Source: CANLBN01 sp050633825
Lineage (GTDB): Bacteria; Pseudomonadota; Gammaproteobacteria; Pseudomonadales; Cellvibrionaceae
DNA length: 64,000 bases
Assembly (NCBI GenBank): GCA_050633825.1
Contig: JBOEHG010000015.1
Coordinates: 26,042 to 90,041 of the forward strand
Reading direction: 5' to 3'
Shown here in pieces: positions 15,343 through 24,858 of the stretch. A model generated the notes under the pieces. The model was not told the origin of the DNA. It saw nothing but the letters and a program-made list of their open reading frames with translations, and did no database searches. Made by a program: the position numbers and the translations under genes. The stretch's first letter is position 1, and every line of letters starts with the position of its first letter.

Positions 15343-15984
15343 ATGTTTATTAGAAACCCTGCCAAAGACACAATGCCTGATGCTGAATCAGCTCTGCCGG
15401 GAAGAGAATCACCAGTGTCTATTAGCAATGAACACTATGTACTGAAAACTCCTATACAACCACCTTACCCAGAGGGCAGTGAGCAGATCATTGTAGGTAT
15501 GGGCTGTTTTTGGGGAGCAGAGAAAGCATTTTGGTCATTGCCCGGTATTATTACTACTGCTGTTGGTTATAGTGCAGGTTATACGCCCAACCCAAGTTAT
15601 GAAGAGGTTTGTTCTGGAAAGACAGGGCACAATGAAGTTGTATTAATTGTATTTGATCCCAAAAAAATCAGCTTGGATACTATCTTAAAAGTTTTCTGGG
15701 AGTCTCATAACCCAACGCAAGGTATGCGACAAGGCAATGATCGTGGTACACAATATCGTTCAGGTATTTACGTGCATAACAACGATCAACAAGTGCAGGC
15801 AGAAACATCAAAGCAACGCTATCAACAATCCATTAGTCAGCAATCGGGTTTTGAAAGCGCAGTAATTACAACAGAGATAATCGAGGCCGGAGAATTTTAT
15901 TTTGCCGAAGACTACCACCAACAATATTTAGCTAAGAACCCTAATGGTTATTGTGGTCTGGGTGGAATAGGGATTTGTTATTAA
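15343..15984 (+). CDS. msrA: Peptide methionine-S-sulfoxide reductase
   Basis: A 213-residue MsrA that reduces the S form of methionine sulfoxide in proteins. The catalytic Cys is residue 55 in MGCFWGAEKAFW; QYRSGIY-type and EDYHQQYLAKNP motifs follow, and a C-terminal Cys pair (GYCGLGGIGICY) provides resolving cysteines. The N-terminal 45-residue extension resembles long-form MsrA of E. coli and contains no signal peptide, so it is cytoplasmic. An AT-rich terminator follows. Confidence 0.95.
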   Translation: MFIRNPAKDTMPDAESALPGRESPVSISNEHYVLKTPIQPPYPEGSEQIIVGMGCFWGAEKAFWSLPGIITTAVGYSAGYTPNPSYEEVCSGKTGHNEVVLIVFDPKKISLDTILKVFWESHNPTQGMRQGNDRGTQYRSGIYVHNNDQQVQAETSKQRYQQSISQQSGFESAVITTEIIEAGEFYFAEDYHQQYLAKNPNGYCGLGGIGICY

Positions 15985-16012
15985 AACTTAACTTTTATAA
16001 AAACTACATTGG

Positions 16013-16036
16013 AAGCTTTAGCAATAAAGCTTTTAA
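16013..16036 (+). terminator. Putative rho-independent terminator of msrA
   Basis: AAGCTTTA and TAAAGCTT form an 8-bp stem with a GCAA tetraloop (16013-16032), then TTTAATT. AT-rich but positioned 28 bp after the msrA stop. Confidence 0.55.
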
Positions 16037-16216
16037 TTAAACAGTAAAAAATATTATTCACGTTATTAACTTTTCATTATTTTCGGTAATCAATTACATC
16101 ACTAATAGTAGTGACCTTAGCTATTATTAGTGATTGTGCCAATAAAACTTCCCTACTACTATTTATTCCATTGAACCTGTATTCCTTTTTAAAAAATATA
16201 ATAAAGGAGGATGAAA

Positions 16217-17785
16217 ATGGATCGTCGTGCTTTTATCAAAGCCAGTGCCCTGACAAGTATGGCAGCAATTGGACCTTGGGTTCATACTCGACAGTCATGG
16301 GCTGCGCCTGGAGATTGGGGTGCCCTCCCTGCAGATAATGAATATTGGCCAACGGGTACGGCTCGCCCGGAATATAAAATTCTTGAAATACATTTATCTG
16401 GTGGTTTAAGTGCTTATGAAACATTTTATGTGAATAGTGCTTTGCCTGTCGATGAGCGCTGGTATGGGTTGCAGTCAGAAGTTGCGGCCATTAACTGGAG
16501 TGCTTGTACCCCTAGCGCGCCGCCCTCCTCAACGCATATAGAACCTTTTTTTGGCGATATTGGTTTAGGTCCAGCAACGGCTCCTCTATGGCCATTTAAA
16601 AATGATATGCGGTTGGTTACGCTTTGGCATGGGCTGGAACCTCATGAAGCCGCAATACCTTTTTCTCTTACCGGTTTACCTTTGGGTAATGCAAAATTAT
16701 CAGGTTTGGCTGCAGCAATAGAGCACCGATACGATCGTTCATTGACACTGCGGACAACACCTTATTCTTATATATTAATGCCGGGTAATTTAGGTATTGA
16801 TAATGATAGCTTCCAAGGTTTTCATGCGACGGGTATTCATGGTGGCCAATTTAGACCTGTTGTATTGCGTTTCCCTGAACCCGGTCGTAACCCTGATGGA
16901 ACGGTTAATCCGGGTAGGGATGATAGTTTATTAAATGCCTTGAATAGAAGTGGCATAACGAGTTCCAGCAATCAACTTCTAAGACAATTTGCCGCACAAT
17001 ATAAAGATCGCTTACGCCATAGCGCTTTGCCGTCAGTACCCGCAAGATCCAGTGAATTTAATGCCTACAATTCTGCATTAGCCACCTTGGTTAATGCGCC
17101 TGATTTACGTACGGTATTGGATACGGCCTTGGTTGAAACGGGCGGTGATATCTCTTGCGTTGATCCTTTGTCGGGCGGCCGTGAAGATGCCAATTTAACG
17201 CGAGCACAAATTAATACGGCAGCTCGGCTTTTATCACTGAGTGAGGCAGACGGTGGTGCTCGTTATGTTGGTATGGTCGATGGTGGCATCAGACCCACCA
17301 CTGGTGGTGGTTATGATGTTCACAGTATTGATGAATACCCCAATATGTATACCAGCTTGTGGAATTGTTTATCGTCTCTGGCAGAAGTACTTTATAAGCC
17401 GGCTCCCGGCGACCCTATCCAGCCTAATAAAATTAATTTAAATGATACCTTGGTTATTCTCAATACAGAGTTTGGTCGTGAGCCTGCAATTGGTCTTAGA
17501 GGAGGGCGTGACCATTGGCCTTATGGTTATGTCAATGTGCTAATCGGTGGCCCTGTTAGTCAAGGCATTGCAGGAACAATAGGTAATGATGGTCGAGCGG
17601 TTTCTATGGATAGTTATACACCGACTGATTTGCGTGCTGCATTATTAATGGCGGCAGGTATTGATCCGTTTAATGAGGCAAATTTTGGTGTGGGTGATGT
17701 TAGTCAAGCTATACGCAGTCCTGGTGGCGGTAGTGAGGAAGGTTCTGCGCAACAACTACGTGAAAGAATTTTGGGGGTTGTATGA
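16217..17785 (+). CDS. DUF1501 family protein, Tat-exported
   Basis: A 522-residue exported protein of the DUF1501 (sulfatase/alkaline-phosphatase-like fold) family. It begins with a twin-arginine signal (DRRAFIKAS, then a moderately hydrophobic stretch and cleavage near SWAA), so it folds in the cytoplasm before export. Conserved DUF1501 features include YDVHS near residue 370 and FGREPAIGLRGGRDHWPYG near 430. I choose ATG 16217, six bases after AGGAGG; the ATG at 16211 is too close to it. It overlaps the next gene by 4 bp. DUF1501 genes are usually paired with a large partner (DUF1800 or cytochrome-type DUF1592-like); function unknown. Confidence 0.88.
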   Translation: MDRRAFIKASALTSMAAIGPWVHTRQSWAAPGDWGALPADNEYWPTGTARPEYKILEIHLSGGLSAYETFYVNSALPVDERWYGLQSEVAAINWSACTPSAPPSSTHIEPFFGDIGLGPATAPLWPFKNDMRLVTLWHGLEPHEAAIPFSLTGLPLGNAKLSGLAAAIEHRYDRSLTLRTTPYSYILMPGNLGIDNDSFQGFHATGIHGGQFRPVVLRFPEPGRNPDGTVNPGRDDSLLNALNRSGITSSSNQLLRQFAAQYKDRLRHSALPSVPARSSEFNAYNSALATLVNAPDLRTVLDTALVETGGDISCVDPLSGGREDANLTRAQINTAARLLSLSEADGGARYVGMVDGGIRPTTGGGYDVHSIDEYPNMYTSLWNCLSSLAEVLYKPAPGDPIQPNKINLNDTLVILNTEFGREPAIGLRGGRDHWPYGYVNVLIGGPVSQGIAGTIGNDGRAVSMDSYTPTDLRAALLMAAGIDPFNEANFGVGDVSQAIRSPGGGSEEGSAQQLRERILGVV

Positions 17786-20700
17786 AAGGCCGTATAAAGC
17801 ACACGCTCTTATTGTTAAAAAAAATTGCTGCCTCTCTTTTTTTAGTAGTATCCCTATTGTTAATCGTGAGTTGTGAGGGTGGGGATGGGGATGATGGCGA
17901 AGGGAGTCTTATTGATTCAAATGTGATAGACCCTACGATTATTGCTAATCCTGGTATCGATCCAATAATGATTCCAGAAAATTTACGCAATATTTTAGAC
18001 GACCTAATATTAGCGAATGAGTTTACGGGTGATGATGCGGGTCATTACTCGTTTGTCCGACAAATAATGCCTATTTTATTTGGTCGTAAAGTGCGTGGTT
18101 ATGATGAATTAAAAGTGTTAGTCGACTTAATTTATAATACCAACCGTGCTCAATTTTTAGCGATATTATTAAATCAAAATTCGCCTTATTTTTCTGAGTA
18201 TCTAAATCATTGGTCGGAAGTACTCGTTGATCGTTTTCGTTTGCATCGAGAATCACAGAAGACAATGAATGCTTGTTTTAATGTGAGACCATTTCCCAGA
18301 CAACCCGATAATTCACGCGCGGCTACAGCACTTGCGGCTTGTGTTGCCAGAAATGACCCCACTGCCAATTGCTCTGCAGGCCAACCCTTTAATATGTCAG
18401 ACTTATTGCGCTCATCATTAGCACTAGATGACTTGTCTGCTGTTTATCGTGGTTATTTATTTTCTATGACGGCGCATCCTATCAGCGGCGCTGAAATTAC
18501 AGCCGCTAATAAACAAGCCGATTTGGGTTCAACTTTTACGCATGTCTATACACAACGGAAGATGGACTGCTTAACTTGTCATAACACAACCAGCTCGGTC
18601 AGTGGCACATTCGATATCGATGGGCACCGTAGTTATTGGAATCGTCATTTTCCTGTGCCGGGAAATTTTGAAACAGCATTATTTGGTAGTGCTGCAGGTC
18701 GTGATGCACGTGAAGTGAATGCAGTTTTTCGTACGGATATTGCTGGTGGAGCCATTCAGCCATGGGGTTGGCAATCTTCCTGTGGTACATATAAACCAGC
18801 AGGTACGGCAATTCCGTCATCGGTAGAACGTGTAATGATTGGTTGTACGTCTGAAGAAGAGGATGAACCTTGTCGAGCAGTAGAACCTTATTTTACTAAA
18901 CCTCTAGGTGATACCGGGTCTGTTTGGGAAGTGGATGCAGCTTTGAAGCGCGGTGTTCAGTTATTGGCGCGACATGGCTTGCGGCGCGATCAATTAAAAC
19001 GCCCCGGCGAAATGCCCGATCCAAGTTGTACTGATCATTGTGCAACGGTGACATCGGCGGCGGCTATTCCTAGTCCTCCACCCAGTGAATTATCAACATT
19101 GATTGAAAATCGTTGTGAATCCTGTCATCAGCCGGGTGGTAGTGCTGAACGTATTGATTTTTCTGTGGATTGGCAAGCGACACTTGTGTCAGCGCCAGCG
19201 GTATCGGGTTATTGTGATGAGTCACGAGGTTATTATTATCGAGCAGTTCCGCAGAATCCCGATGCCAGTTGTGTTATGGATTTGGTTGAGCGAGGAGAAA
19301 TGCCGACGTTTGGTCCAAATTTGACGCCTGATGAAGTCGGGTTATTTCGCACTTGGATTAATAATTTACCGACAACGGCAGGTTGTGTTGTTGGTGCTGA
19401 GTCCGTTTGTGAATTAGTCCCTGAGTCGAATGAAAACGAAGCCGGTTTTGCTTATCTCGTAGCAATGAATATTGTTAATCAAACTTGGGAGGAGGTGATG
19501 GGTAACCCTTTAACTATTGCTAATTATTTCCCCCGTAATGATGAAGCGCGTGATCTTTTATGGAATTTAACGGAAACAACCTTTGTTCCCCATGACTGGT
19601 CATTAAAGGCATTGTTGATTGAAATATTAACATCGAATTATTTTAATCGTCGTGCACCTGCAAATAGCACACTTGATTCTGCTTATAAAATGCCAACAGT
19701 ACCAAAACCCTTTGAAGTGAATGATCCGCGCCGCCCACCAGAGGCCGCCGCTGGTTGGGAAGCGTCTCCAGAGCCTTCCACTCCGCCGGTGATTAATTTT
19801 TCTCATACGCTCAACCATATGAATAATGAAGAGGGACGCAGTCGCCATTTGAATACAATGTCGGATCAGGTATATCGTTATAGTGCACAAAATTTATTAC
19901 ACTCTGTACATAAAGCCTTAGATTGGAATAAAGTCCCTCGTTTAGCCGGTTCAAGCAGTACTTATCCCAGTAATAAGCTGAGAAAAAATATCGGTCAGTT
20001 TTATCATGATGCTGAACCAGGCTTTCGCAATGTTGATTTTCAGGGACTGCTTGCGTGGGAAGCTGCGCACGGTAGTTGTGCTAATCCAGATACGCCGGAT
20101 GACTGGGTTAAAAAAGTGATTGATTCAGCCACCGCGAGTGGGGCACCTTACACTTATCGTGATTTAGCGATAACAATACGCGATTGGTTAATCGCAAATG
20201 GTGAAATACAGTCGACGGTTCCTGTTGGTGAAACTATTAGCGAAGTTGATATTTTAAATGGCCTTTTTGGTGGTAATGACAGTAATTTTGTCTTGGATAA
20301 TAATGTTTCCCTATCAACATCAGCACAACGTTCTGTAATAGAAAATCAATTGCGTCAATATTGTGGTGCGTTGACAGAAAGCCCACAATTTTTATTGGCA
20401 GGTATCGCTGACATGCAACTAGGGCCAAAGCCTGACTTACGTGTTTGTAATGAAGAGCCCTGTGACTACATTAATATTTGTCGTGGTTTAGAAGACAGTG
20501 TGGAAGAACAAACCAGTGGCAAGCGCTTGTCATGTTGGAATAGTGGTTTGGATGTTGATTGGCCTTTTGGTATTTCGCCTAGAGATCCTCGCTTTTGTCC
20601 AGAGCTACTTTGCAGACGATTCCCCGGGCACTTAGTTGACCAATTAGAAATATGTCTTAGAGACCCAATAGGTTGTATTCCTGAACCGCCCATCTGTCGT

Positions 20701-21255
20701 TTGGGTTGTGCAACAGTGGATTGTTGTGGTGGACCGGGGCCATTATTGACTATAGATAAAGATCCTTGGTACTGGTTGGGCAATGCCGAAAATGGTGTGG
20801 TCGACTTTGCTGAAAACATTAAAGTGCTACGCCGTTATGGCGAAAAAGAACAAGTGTTAGAACAGGGAATGCGTTTACAATTTGGTGATTGGGTCATTAT
20901 TCCACCGGGCAGCCATTTACGTATTGAAACTAAAGATGGTGTATTTCAAACACCAAAACAAGGTACACCTAAAGGTATCGATGGCGCAGGGTGGCGTATG
21001 CTAGTAACAGGTGAGACCGCGCAATTGGCACGCAATACTTTTAATAAGAGTAAACCAATATCAAAAAATTGGCTAAATCAATCATTGAAATCCTCTAAAT
21101 ATAGCGGTGGAGCAGCGGGAACACCGATGTTACCCTCAAAGGTAAAAGTAGAAGATCCCAGACGTTTAAAAAATATAAAAGAGGGTACAAAAGAGCGCAC
21201 AAAAGAACAATGGCCTGAACGTTATCAGCAAAAGTCACAGCAAGTGCCAAATTAG
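17782..21255 (+). CDS. Large lipoprotein with c-type heme motifs, partner of DUF1501 protein
   Basis: A 1157-residue lipoprotein: signal peptide with lipobox LIVSC (Cys about residue 32), acidic linker, then a largely unrecognised periplasmic or surface body. Two CxxCH heme-binding motifs occur: CLTCH near 263 and CESCH near 445. The second sits in a cytochrome-c-like stretch ending GEMPTFGPNLTPDEVGLFRTWI, where Met could be the distal ligand. The Cys-rich region at about 895-990 could hold disulfides. The C-terminal 60 residues are basic and low in complexity. The start overlaps the DUF1501 stop (ATGA). It likely needs the ccm system encoded 2.2 kb downstream. Confidence 0.8.
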   Translation: MKGRIKHTLLLLKKIAASLFLVVSLLLIVSCEGGDGDDGEGSLIDSNVIDPTIIANPGIDPIMIPENLRNILDDLILANEFTGDDAGHYSFVRQIMPILFGRKVRGYDELKVLVDLIYNTNRAQFLAILLNQNSPYFSEYLNHWSEVLVDRFRLHRESQKTMNACFNVRPFPRQPDNSRAATALAACVARNDPTANCSAGQPFNMSDLLRSSLALDDLSAVYRGYLFSMTAHPISGAEITAANKQADLGSTFTHVYTQRKMDCLTCHNTTSSVSGTFDIDGHRSYWNRHFPVPGNFETALFGSAAGRDAREVNAVFRTDIAGGAIQPWGWQSSCGTYKPAGTAIPSSVERVMIGCTSEEEDEPCRAVEPYFTKPLGDTGSVWEVDAALKRGVQLLARHGLRRDQLKRPGEMPDPSCTDHCATVTSAAAIPSPPPSELSTLIENRCESCHQPGGSAERIDFSVDWQATLVSAPAVSGYCDESRGYYYRAVPQNPDASCVMDLVERGEMPTFGPNLTPDEVGLFRTWINNLPTTAGCVVGAESVCELVPESNENEAGFAYLVAMNIVNQTWEEVMGNPLTIANYFPRNDEARDLLWNLTETTFVPHDWSLKALLIEILTSNYFNRRAPANSTLDSAYKMPTVPKPFEVNDPRRPPEAAAGWEASPEPSTPPVINFSHTLNHMNNEEGRSRHLNTMSDQVYRYSAQNLLHSVHKALDWNKVPRLAGSSSTYPSNKLRKNIGQFYHDAEPGFRNVDFQGLLAWEAAHGSCANPDTPDDWVKKVIDSATASGAPYTYRDLAITIRDWLIANGEIQSTVPVGETISEVDILNGLFGGNDSNFVLDNNVSLSTSAQRSVIENQLRQYCGALTESPQFLLAGIADMQLGPKPDLRVCNEEPCDYINICRGLEDSVEEQTSGKRLSCWNSGLDVDWPFGISPRDPRFCPELLCRRFPGHLVDQLEICLRDPIGCIPEPPICRLGCATVDCCGGPGPLLTIDKDPWYWLGNAENGVVDFAENIKVLRRYGEKEQVLEQGMRLQFGDWVIIPPGSHLRIETKDGVFQTPKQGTPKGIDGAGWRMLVTGETAQLARNTFNKSKPISKNWLNQSLKSSKYSGGAAGTPMLPSKVKVEDPRRLKNIKEGTKERTKEQWPERYQQKSQQVPN

Positions 21256-21271
21256 ACCAGAGTTTACAACG

Positions 21272-21550
21272 TTATTCAGGCTCTTTACCTTGTAGGTAAT
21301 AAGCAAAAGAAATGATTTGCGCAATAGCGGTATATAATGATTCGGGGATATGATCCCCGAGTTCCAGTGTCATTAACAACTCAAGCAAGGGTTCATTTTC
21401 GCACAGTGTAATATTATTTTCTCTGGCAATGGCAATAATTTCTTCGGCCGTTGAGCCTTCACCTTTTGCAGTAACCGTGGGTGCTTGATTACCATCGTAA
21501 AACAGAGCAACAGCTTGTTTAATGTCATTTTCATCAATAGTATTATTCAT
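21272..21550 (-). CDS. FlhB-like export-apparatus switch domain protein (YlqH/FlhB2-like)
   Basis: A 92-residue protein equal to the C-terminal cytoplasmic domain of FlhB/YscU without the membrane part. It starts MNNTIDENDIKQAVALFYDG, followed by AP-x-VTAKGEG and IARENNITLCENEPLLELLM, the typical FlhB-C segments; the autocleaving NPTH is absent, as in other stand-alone FlhB-like proteins. It probably modulates flagellar export substrate switching. Its start overlaps the fliK-like stop by 4 bp. Confidence 0.88.
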   Translation of the reverse strand: MNNTIDENDIKQAVALFYDGNQAPTVTAKGEGSTAEEIIAIARENNITLCENEPLLELLMTLELGDHIPESLYTAIAQIISFAYYLQGKEPE

Positions 21551-23211
21551 GTAGTAATATCAACTAGGTTATAGCCAAGTTCAAATTCTTGTTGAACTGG
21601 TTTTCCATGTATACAGGTAAGGTCGTCTACAACTAATCCTTTCGCTAAAAATTTATCGCGCAGAATATTGATTTCTTGATTTGCTTTATTGCATAGATTT
21701 GATGACTCTGCCCAAAGCGTTGCTGAAATGCTATTGTCGATAATAGTAAGCTGCGTGTGTAGTTTTTCATTATCGGGTAAGTCAAAAGATAAAAATACCT
21801 GCCAGCGTTTTGATTTTACAGAATCACTATCGTTTTGTGCATTTTGGTCATCGTTATCTTCTTTTTCACGCTTATTTTCTTGCTCTTGGATATTAATTTG
21901 TAAGGGTAATACTTGTTCGTTAAAGCGCAGCGCAATTTCTGTATGAAATTGTTGTAATATGCTCGCTTTTGATTCTGATCCTATTTTATCTAAGCCTAGA
22001 GATTGCAATTGATTTAACTGTATTCTCGCTTGTGCCTGCTCCATTAGTTTTCTTAAGTGACGTTCTATAATCTGCGGTAACGGGATTTTTTGATTATTAT
22101 CTGGCGGGAGCGCTAACCCGAATAAACGAAATAGAGCGGCAGTAGAGTTTGGTAGCGCCGCTTGCTGAGGATGATGCGATTGTGTCGCATTTGTTGATAC
22201 TTGTTGGGACAATAGGCTGGTTAATATTTTATCAAGCTCTTTGGTTGTTATTCCCTGACCTAATTGATTTGCTAAGCTGCCAGTTTCGATCAGTGTTTGA
22301 TTGTTGATGCTGTTGGTAGTTTTTACTGCGCTATTGATAGACGATAATATAGTAATAACTTTATCGATGTTAGTTCTGATATCTTGGCTGATAGGCAGGT
22401 GTTGTTTGATTTTAGCTTCCAATTGAATGCCAGAGGTGGCTAAGGCTTCTTTGACCTGATTGGTGTTTGACAGTGTTTTATCTGAATGTATGAATGTGGA
22501 TAATGTTTTTACCGCTTGTAAAATATCCGACTTTATTGCATTTGAACTAAAAAGTTGTTGTTGAATAATCAGTGGTAGTTTATTGAATTGATTGACGAAC
22601 TGTTGTGACTGGCTGATAGGTTGCTGTTTTGGTAGGTTTAGTTTTGCCAATTCAGAGACAATGGTTTGTATTTGTTGGTTTTGTTGTGGTTTGATCGTAA
22701 GCTCACCGTTATTTTGGCCCAAAAGAACATTGGTATTCTTTGCCAATAGTTGAGGGCTTATCGTCGTTAATAGTTGAGGTGTTGCATGGTTTTGATTGAC
22801 CACCAATTTGGTGAGATAGAGATTTGTATTGCTGGTACTACTATTTTGATTTAAACCATTTTGATTCAATACATTGCTTATATTGCTGCTTGTTATTGAT
22901 GATGTCGAGGCTTTGTTTGAATTTAATACTGTTTGAGCCAAGCTTTGGTTCACACTTGGGTTAAGCTTTTGTAGGAGTGATTTATCATTTTGATTTAATA
23001 ATTGGGTGCTTTTAACTTGGGCGGTAAGCGTTTGCCCTTGTTGTATTTGCTTTATTAACAGCGATTTTACTGCAATATTTTCCCCTTCTGAAACGTTACT
23101 TGTAGAGCTTGTATTTGTTTGTGTATTTTTTAATGCGGTCGTACGACCTTGTTCAGTAATAAGCTGATTGGTATTGGTGTTATTGCTTGGTTTAGGCGGT
23201 AAGTTAATCAC
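21547..23211 (-). CDS. Flagellar hook-length control protein FliK-like
   Basis: A 554-residue Gln/Asn/Ser-rich protein, low complexity for the first 320 residues, as usual for the FliK molecular-ruler region. The conserved C-terminal Flg_hook domain is at about residues 410-530 (LPLQINIQEQENKRE..., WQVFLSFDLPDNEKLHTQLTII, ATLWAESS). It is secreted by the flagellar export apparatus and triggers substrate switching at the correct hook length. It is coupled to the FlhB-like gene, and the pair stands apart from other flagellar genes, beside ccm, as in several gammaproteobacteria. It could be the PA1441-like orphan FliK paralogue. Confidence 0.82.
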   Translation of the reverse strand: MINLPPKPSNNTNTNQLITEQGRTTALKNTQTNTSSTSNVSEGENIAVKSLLIKQIQQGQTLTAQVKSTQLLNQNDKSLLQKLNPSVNQSLAQTVLNSNKASTSSITSSNISNVLNQNGLNQNSSTSNTNLYLTKLVVNQNHATPQLLTTISPQLLAKNTNVLLGQNNGELTIKPQQNQQIQTIVSELAKLNLPKQQPISQSQQFVNQFNKLPLIIQQQLFSSNAIKSDILQAVKTLSTFIHSDKTLSNTNQVKEALATSGIQLEAKIKQHLPISQDIRTNIDKVITILSSINSAVKTTNSINNQTLIETGSLANQLGQGITTKELDKILTSLLSQQVSTNATQSHHPQQAALPNSTAALFRLFGLALPPDNNQKIPLPQIIERHLRKLMEQAQARIQLNQLQSLGLDKIGSESKASILQQFHTEIALRFNEQVLPLQINIQEQENKREKEDNDDQNAQNDSDSVKSKRWQVFLSFDLPDNEKLHTQLTIIDNSISATLWAESSNLCNKANQEINILRDKFLAKGLVVDDLTCIHGKPVQQEFELGYNLVDITT

Positions 23212-23434
23212 GGGCTATACGACGTTATTATGCACAAGTTGTTGTTTATAAGTTCTGATTCATAAATCACTATGACCCTATAAGCATAGCAAAAGGCAAT
23301 GAAATCACGTAATTAGGCCCTACTTACTCGTTTCCTAGTAATATAATGGGTTAAATGATTATAATGCGGTTTGATTAATATCATTATTATTCATTAGCAA
23401 GCGCATTCCTTATTCAGTAATAGGTTTACTACAT

Positions 23435-24127
23435 TTGTCTTTATCGCCCAACCCATCTTCTCTAATTACCTGCAAAGGCCTTGCCTGTGAGCGTGATGGG
23501 CGTGTGTTATTTGAGCAGCTTGATCTGGTGGTTAATTCCGGAGATGTTGTGCAGATAGAAGGCCCTAATGGTTGTGGCAAAACAACATTTTTGAGGGCCA
23601 TCACTACATTGCTATCGGATTATGAAGGTGACATACAATGGCGCGGACAATCTATTCAGCGAGTTCGAACAGATTACCTTTCCCATTTACTGTTTATTGG
23701 ACATTTACCCGGGGTTAAAAAGACATTAACCCCTCGTGAAAACCTCCAATTTCTAATGCGTTTGCATCAAAATGTGCAAAATCAAGAGATTGAACAAGCT
23801 TTGGAAAAAGTAGGTCTTTATGGTTACGAAGATATGCCGGGGCATCAATTATCAGCAGGACAGCTTCGGCGCGTTGGTTTGGCCCGTTTGTATTTATCGA
23901 AAGCGCCTGTATGGGTTTTAGATGAGCCCTATACTGCCATTGATAAACAAGGGGTTGCCGCACTTGAAGCGTTGTTTGCACAGCATGTTGAGTCTGGAGG
24001 TTGTGTTATTTTAACAACCCACCAATCGCCTTCAATAGCGGGTTTAAAGCGCGTACCACTTGATGAATACTCTCCCAATTGGCACAAAAAGCACAAGCAG
24101 CCTGAACAAGGTGTAAGTGATGCCTGA
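23435..24127 (+). CDS. ccmA: Heme exporter ATP-binding subunit
   Basis: A 230-residue ABC ATPase that powers release of holo-CcmE from CcmCD in System I cytochrome c maturation. Walker A GPNGCGKTT (about 41-49), signature LSAGQLRRVGLARL (about 137), Walker B VWVLDEPYTAID. The only good start is TTG at 23435; no ATG precedes Walker A. First gene of ccmABCDEFG; the last codons overlap ccmB. The 223-bp gap to divergent fliK must hold both promoters. Confidence 0.93.
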   Translation: MSLSPNPSSLITCKGLACERDGRVLFEQLDLVVNSGDVVQIEGPNGCGKTTFLRAITTLLSDYEGDIQWRGQSIQRVRTDYLSHLLFIGHLPGVKKTLTPRENLQFLMRLHQNVQNQEIEQALEKVGLYGYEDMPGHQLSAGQLRRVGLARLYLSKAPVWVLDEPYTAIDKQGVAALEALFAQHVESGGCVILTTHQSPSIAGLKRVPLDEYSPNWHKKHKQPEQGVSDA

Positions 24128-24824
24128 GTTATCACCGCCAAGCCCAGCACCATTTTTACAAGGTTTTATAGCCGTTTTGAAGCGCGATATCGTTGCCGCC
24201 TGCCGACAACCAGGTGATATGTTAAGCCCGGTGGTATTCTTTTTGATGGTAGTTACGATGATGCCTTTGGGCATTTCACCTGAGGCTAAATCACTAGCAG
24301 TATTGGCGCCGGGTTTATTATGGGTGATTGCGCTGTTAGCATCTCTATTGTCTCTGGATGCGTTATTTAGAAGTGATTATGATGATGGCTCACTTGAGCA
24401 GTTGATACTGAGTCCGCAATCACTCTATTTAATGGTCATTGCCAAGGTATTTGCTCATTGGCTGACAACCGGATTACCACTGACCTTGGTTGCCCCTTTG
24501 TTGGGATTACTACTTTCTTTGCCTGCAGAGGGATATTGGCCATTGTTGGCATCACTGTTGCTGGGAACCATTACCTTGAGTCTTGTTGGTGCAATTGGGG
24601 CCGCTTTAACAGTTTCTTTACGTAAGGGTGGGTTATTATTATCGTTGATTATTATGCCACTTTACGTACCTGTGCTTATTTTTGGTGCGAGCGCTGTTCG
24701 TATGGCAGTGGAAGGCTTTGCTATTAATGGTCCATTAGCAATACTGGGGGCGTTCTGTGCTGCTGCTATTGTATTGGCGCCACTGGCAATTGCGGGTGCA
24801 TTACGAATGAGTGTTGAGGCTTAG
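24120..24824 (+). CDS. ccmB: Heme exporter membrane subunit CcmB
   Basis: A 234-residue inner-membrane protein with six helices, permease partner of CcmA. The N-terminal AVLKRDIVAACRQPGDMLSP and FRSDYDDGSLEQLILSP segments are characteristic of CcmB. Start ATG 24120 (a GTG lies one codon upstream) overlaps the ccmA stop by 8 bp, so translation is coupled. Confidence 0.94.
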   Translation: MPELSPPSPAPFLQGFIAVLKRDIVAACRQPGDMLSPVVFFLMVVTMMPLGISPEAKSLAVLAPGLLWVIALLASLLSLDALFRSDYDDGSLEQLILSPQSLYLMVIAKVFAHWLTTGLPLTLVAPLLGLLLSLPAEGYWPLLASLLLGTITLSLVGAIGAALTVSLRKGGLLLSLIIMPLYVPVLIFGASAVRMAVEGFAINGPLAILGAFCAAAIVLAPLAIAGALRMSVEA

Positions 24825-24858
24825 GTTATATGTATAAGATGTTTATGAGGAATTACCG

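Noticed and set aside
16111..16338. A 75-codon open frame ahead of and overlapping the DUF1501 start
   Set aside because: It overlaps the Tat signal coding region in another frame, has no ribosome-binding site, and the AGGAGG clearly serves the DUF1501 ATG.
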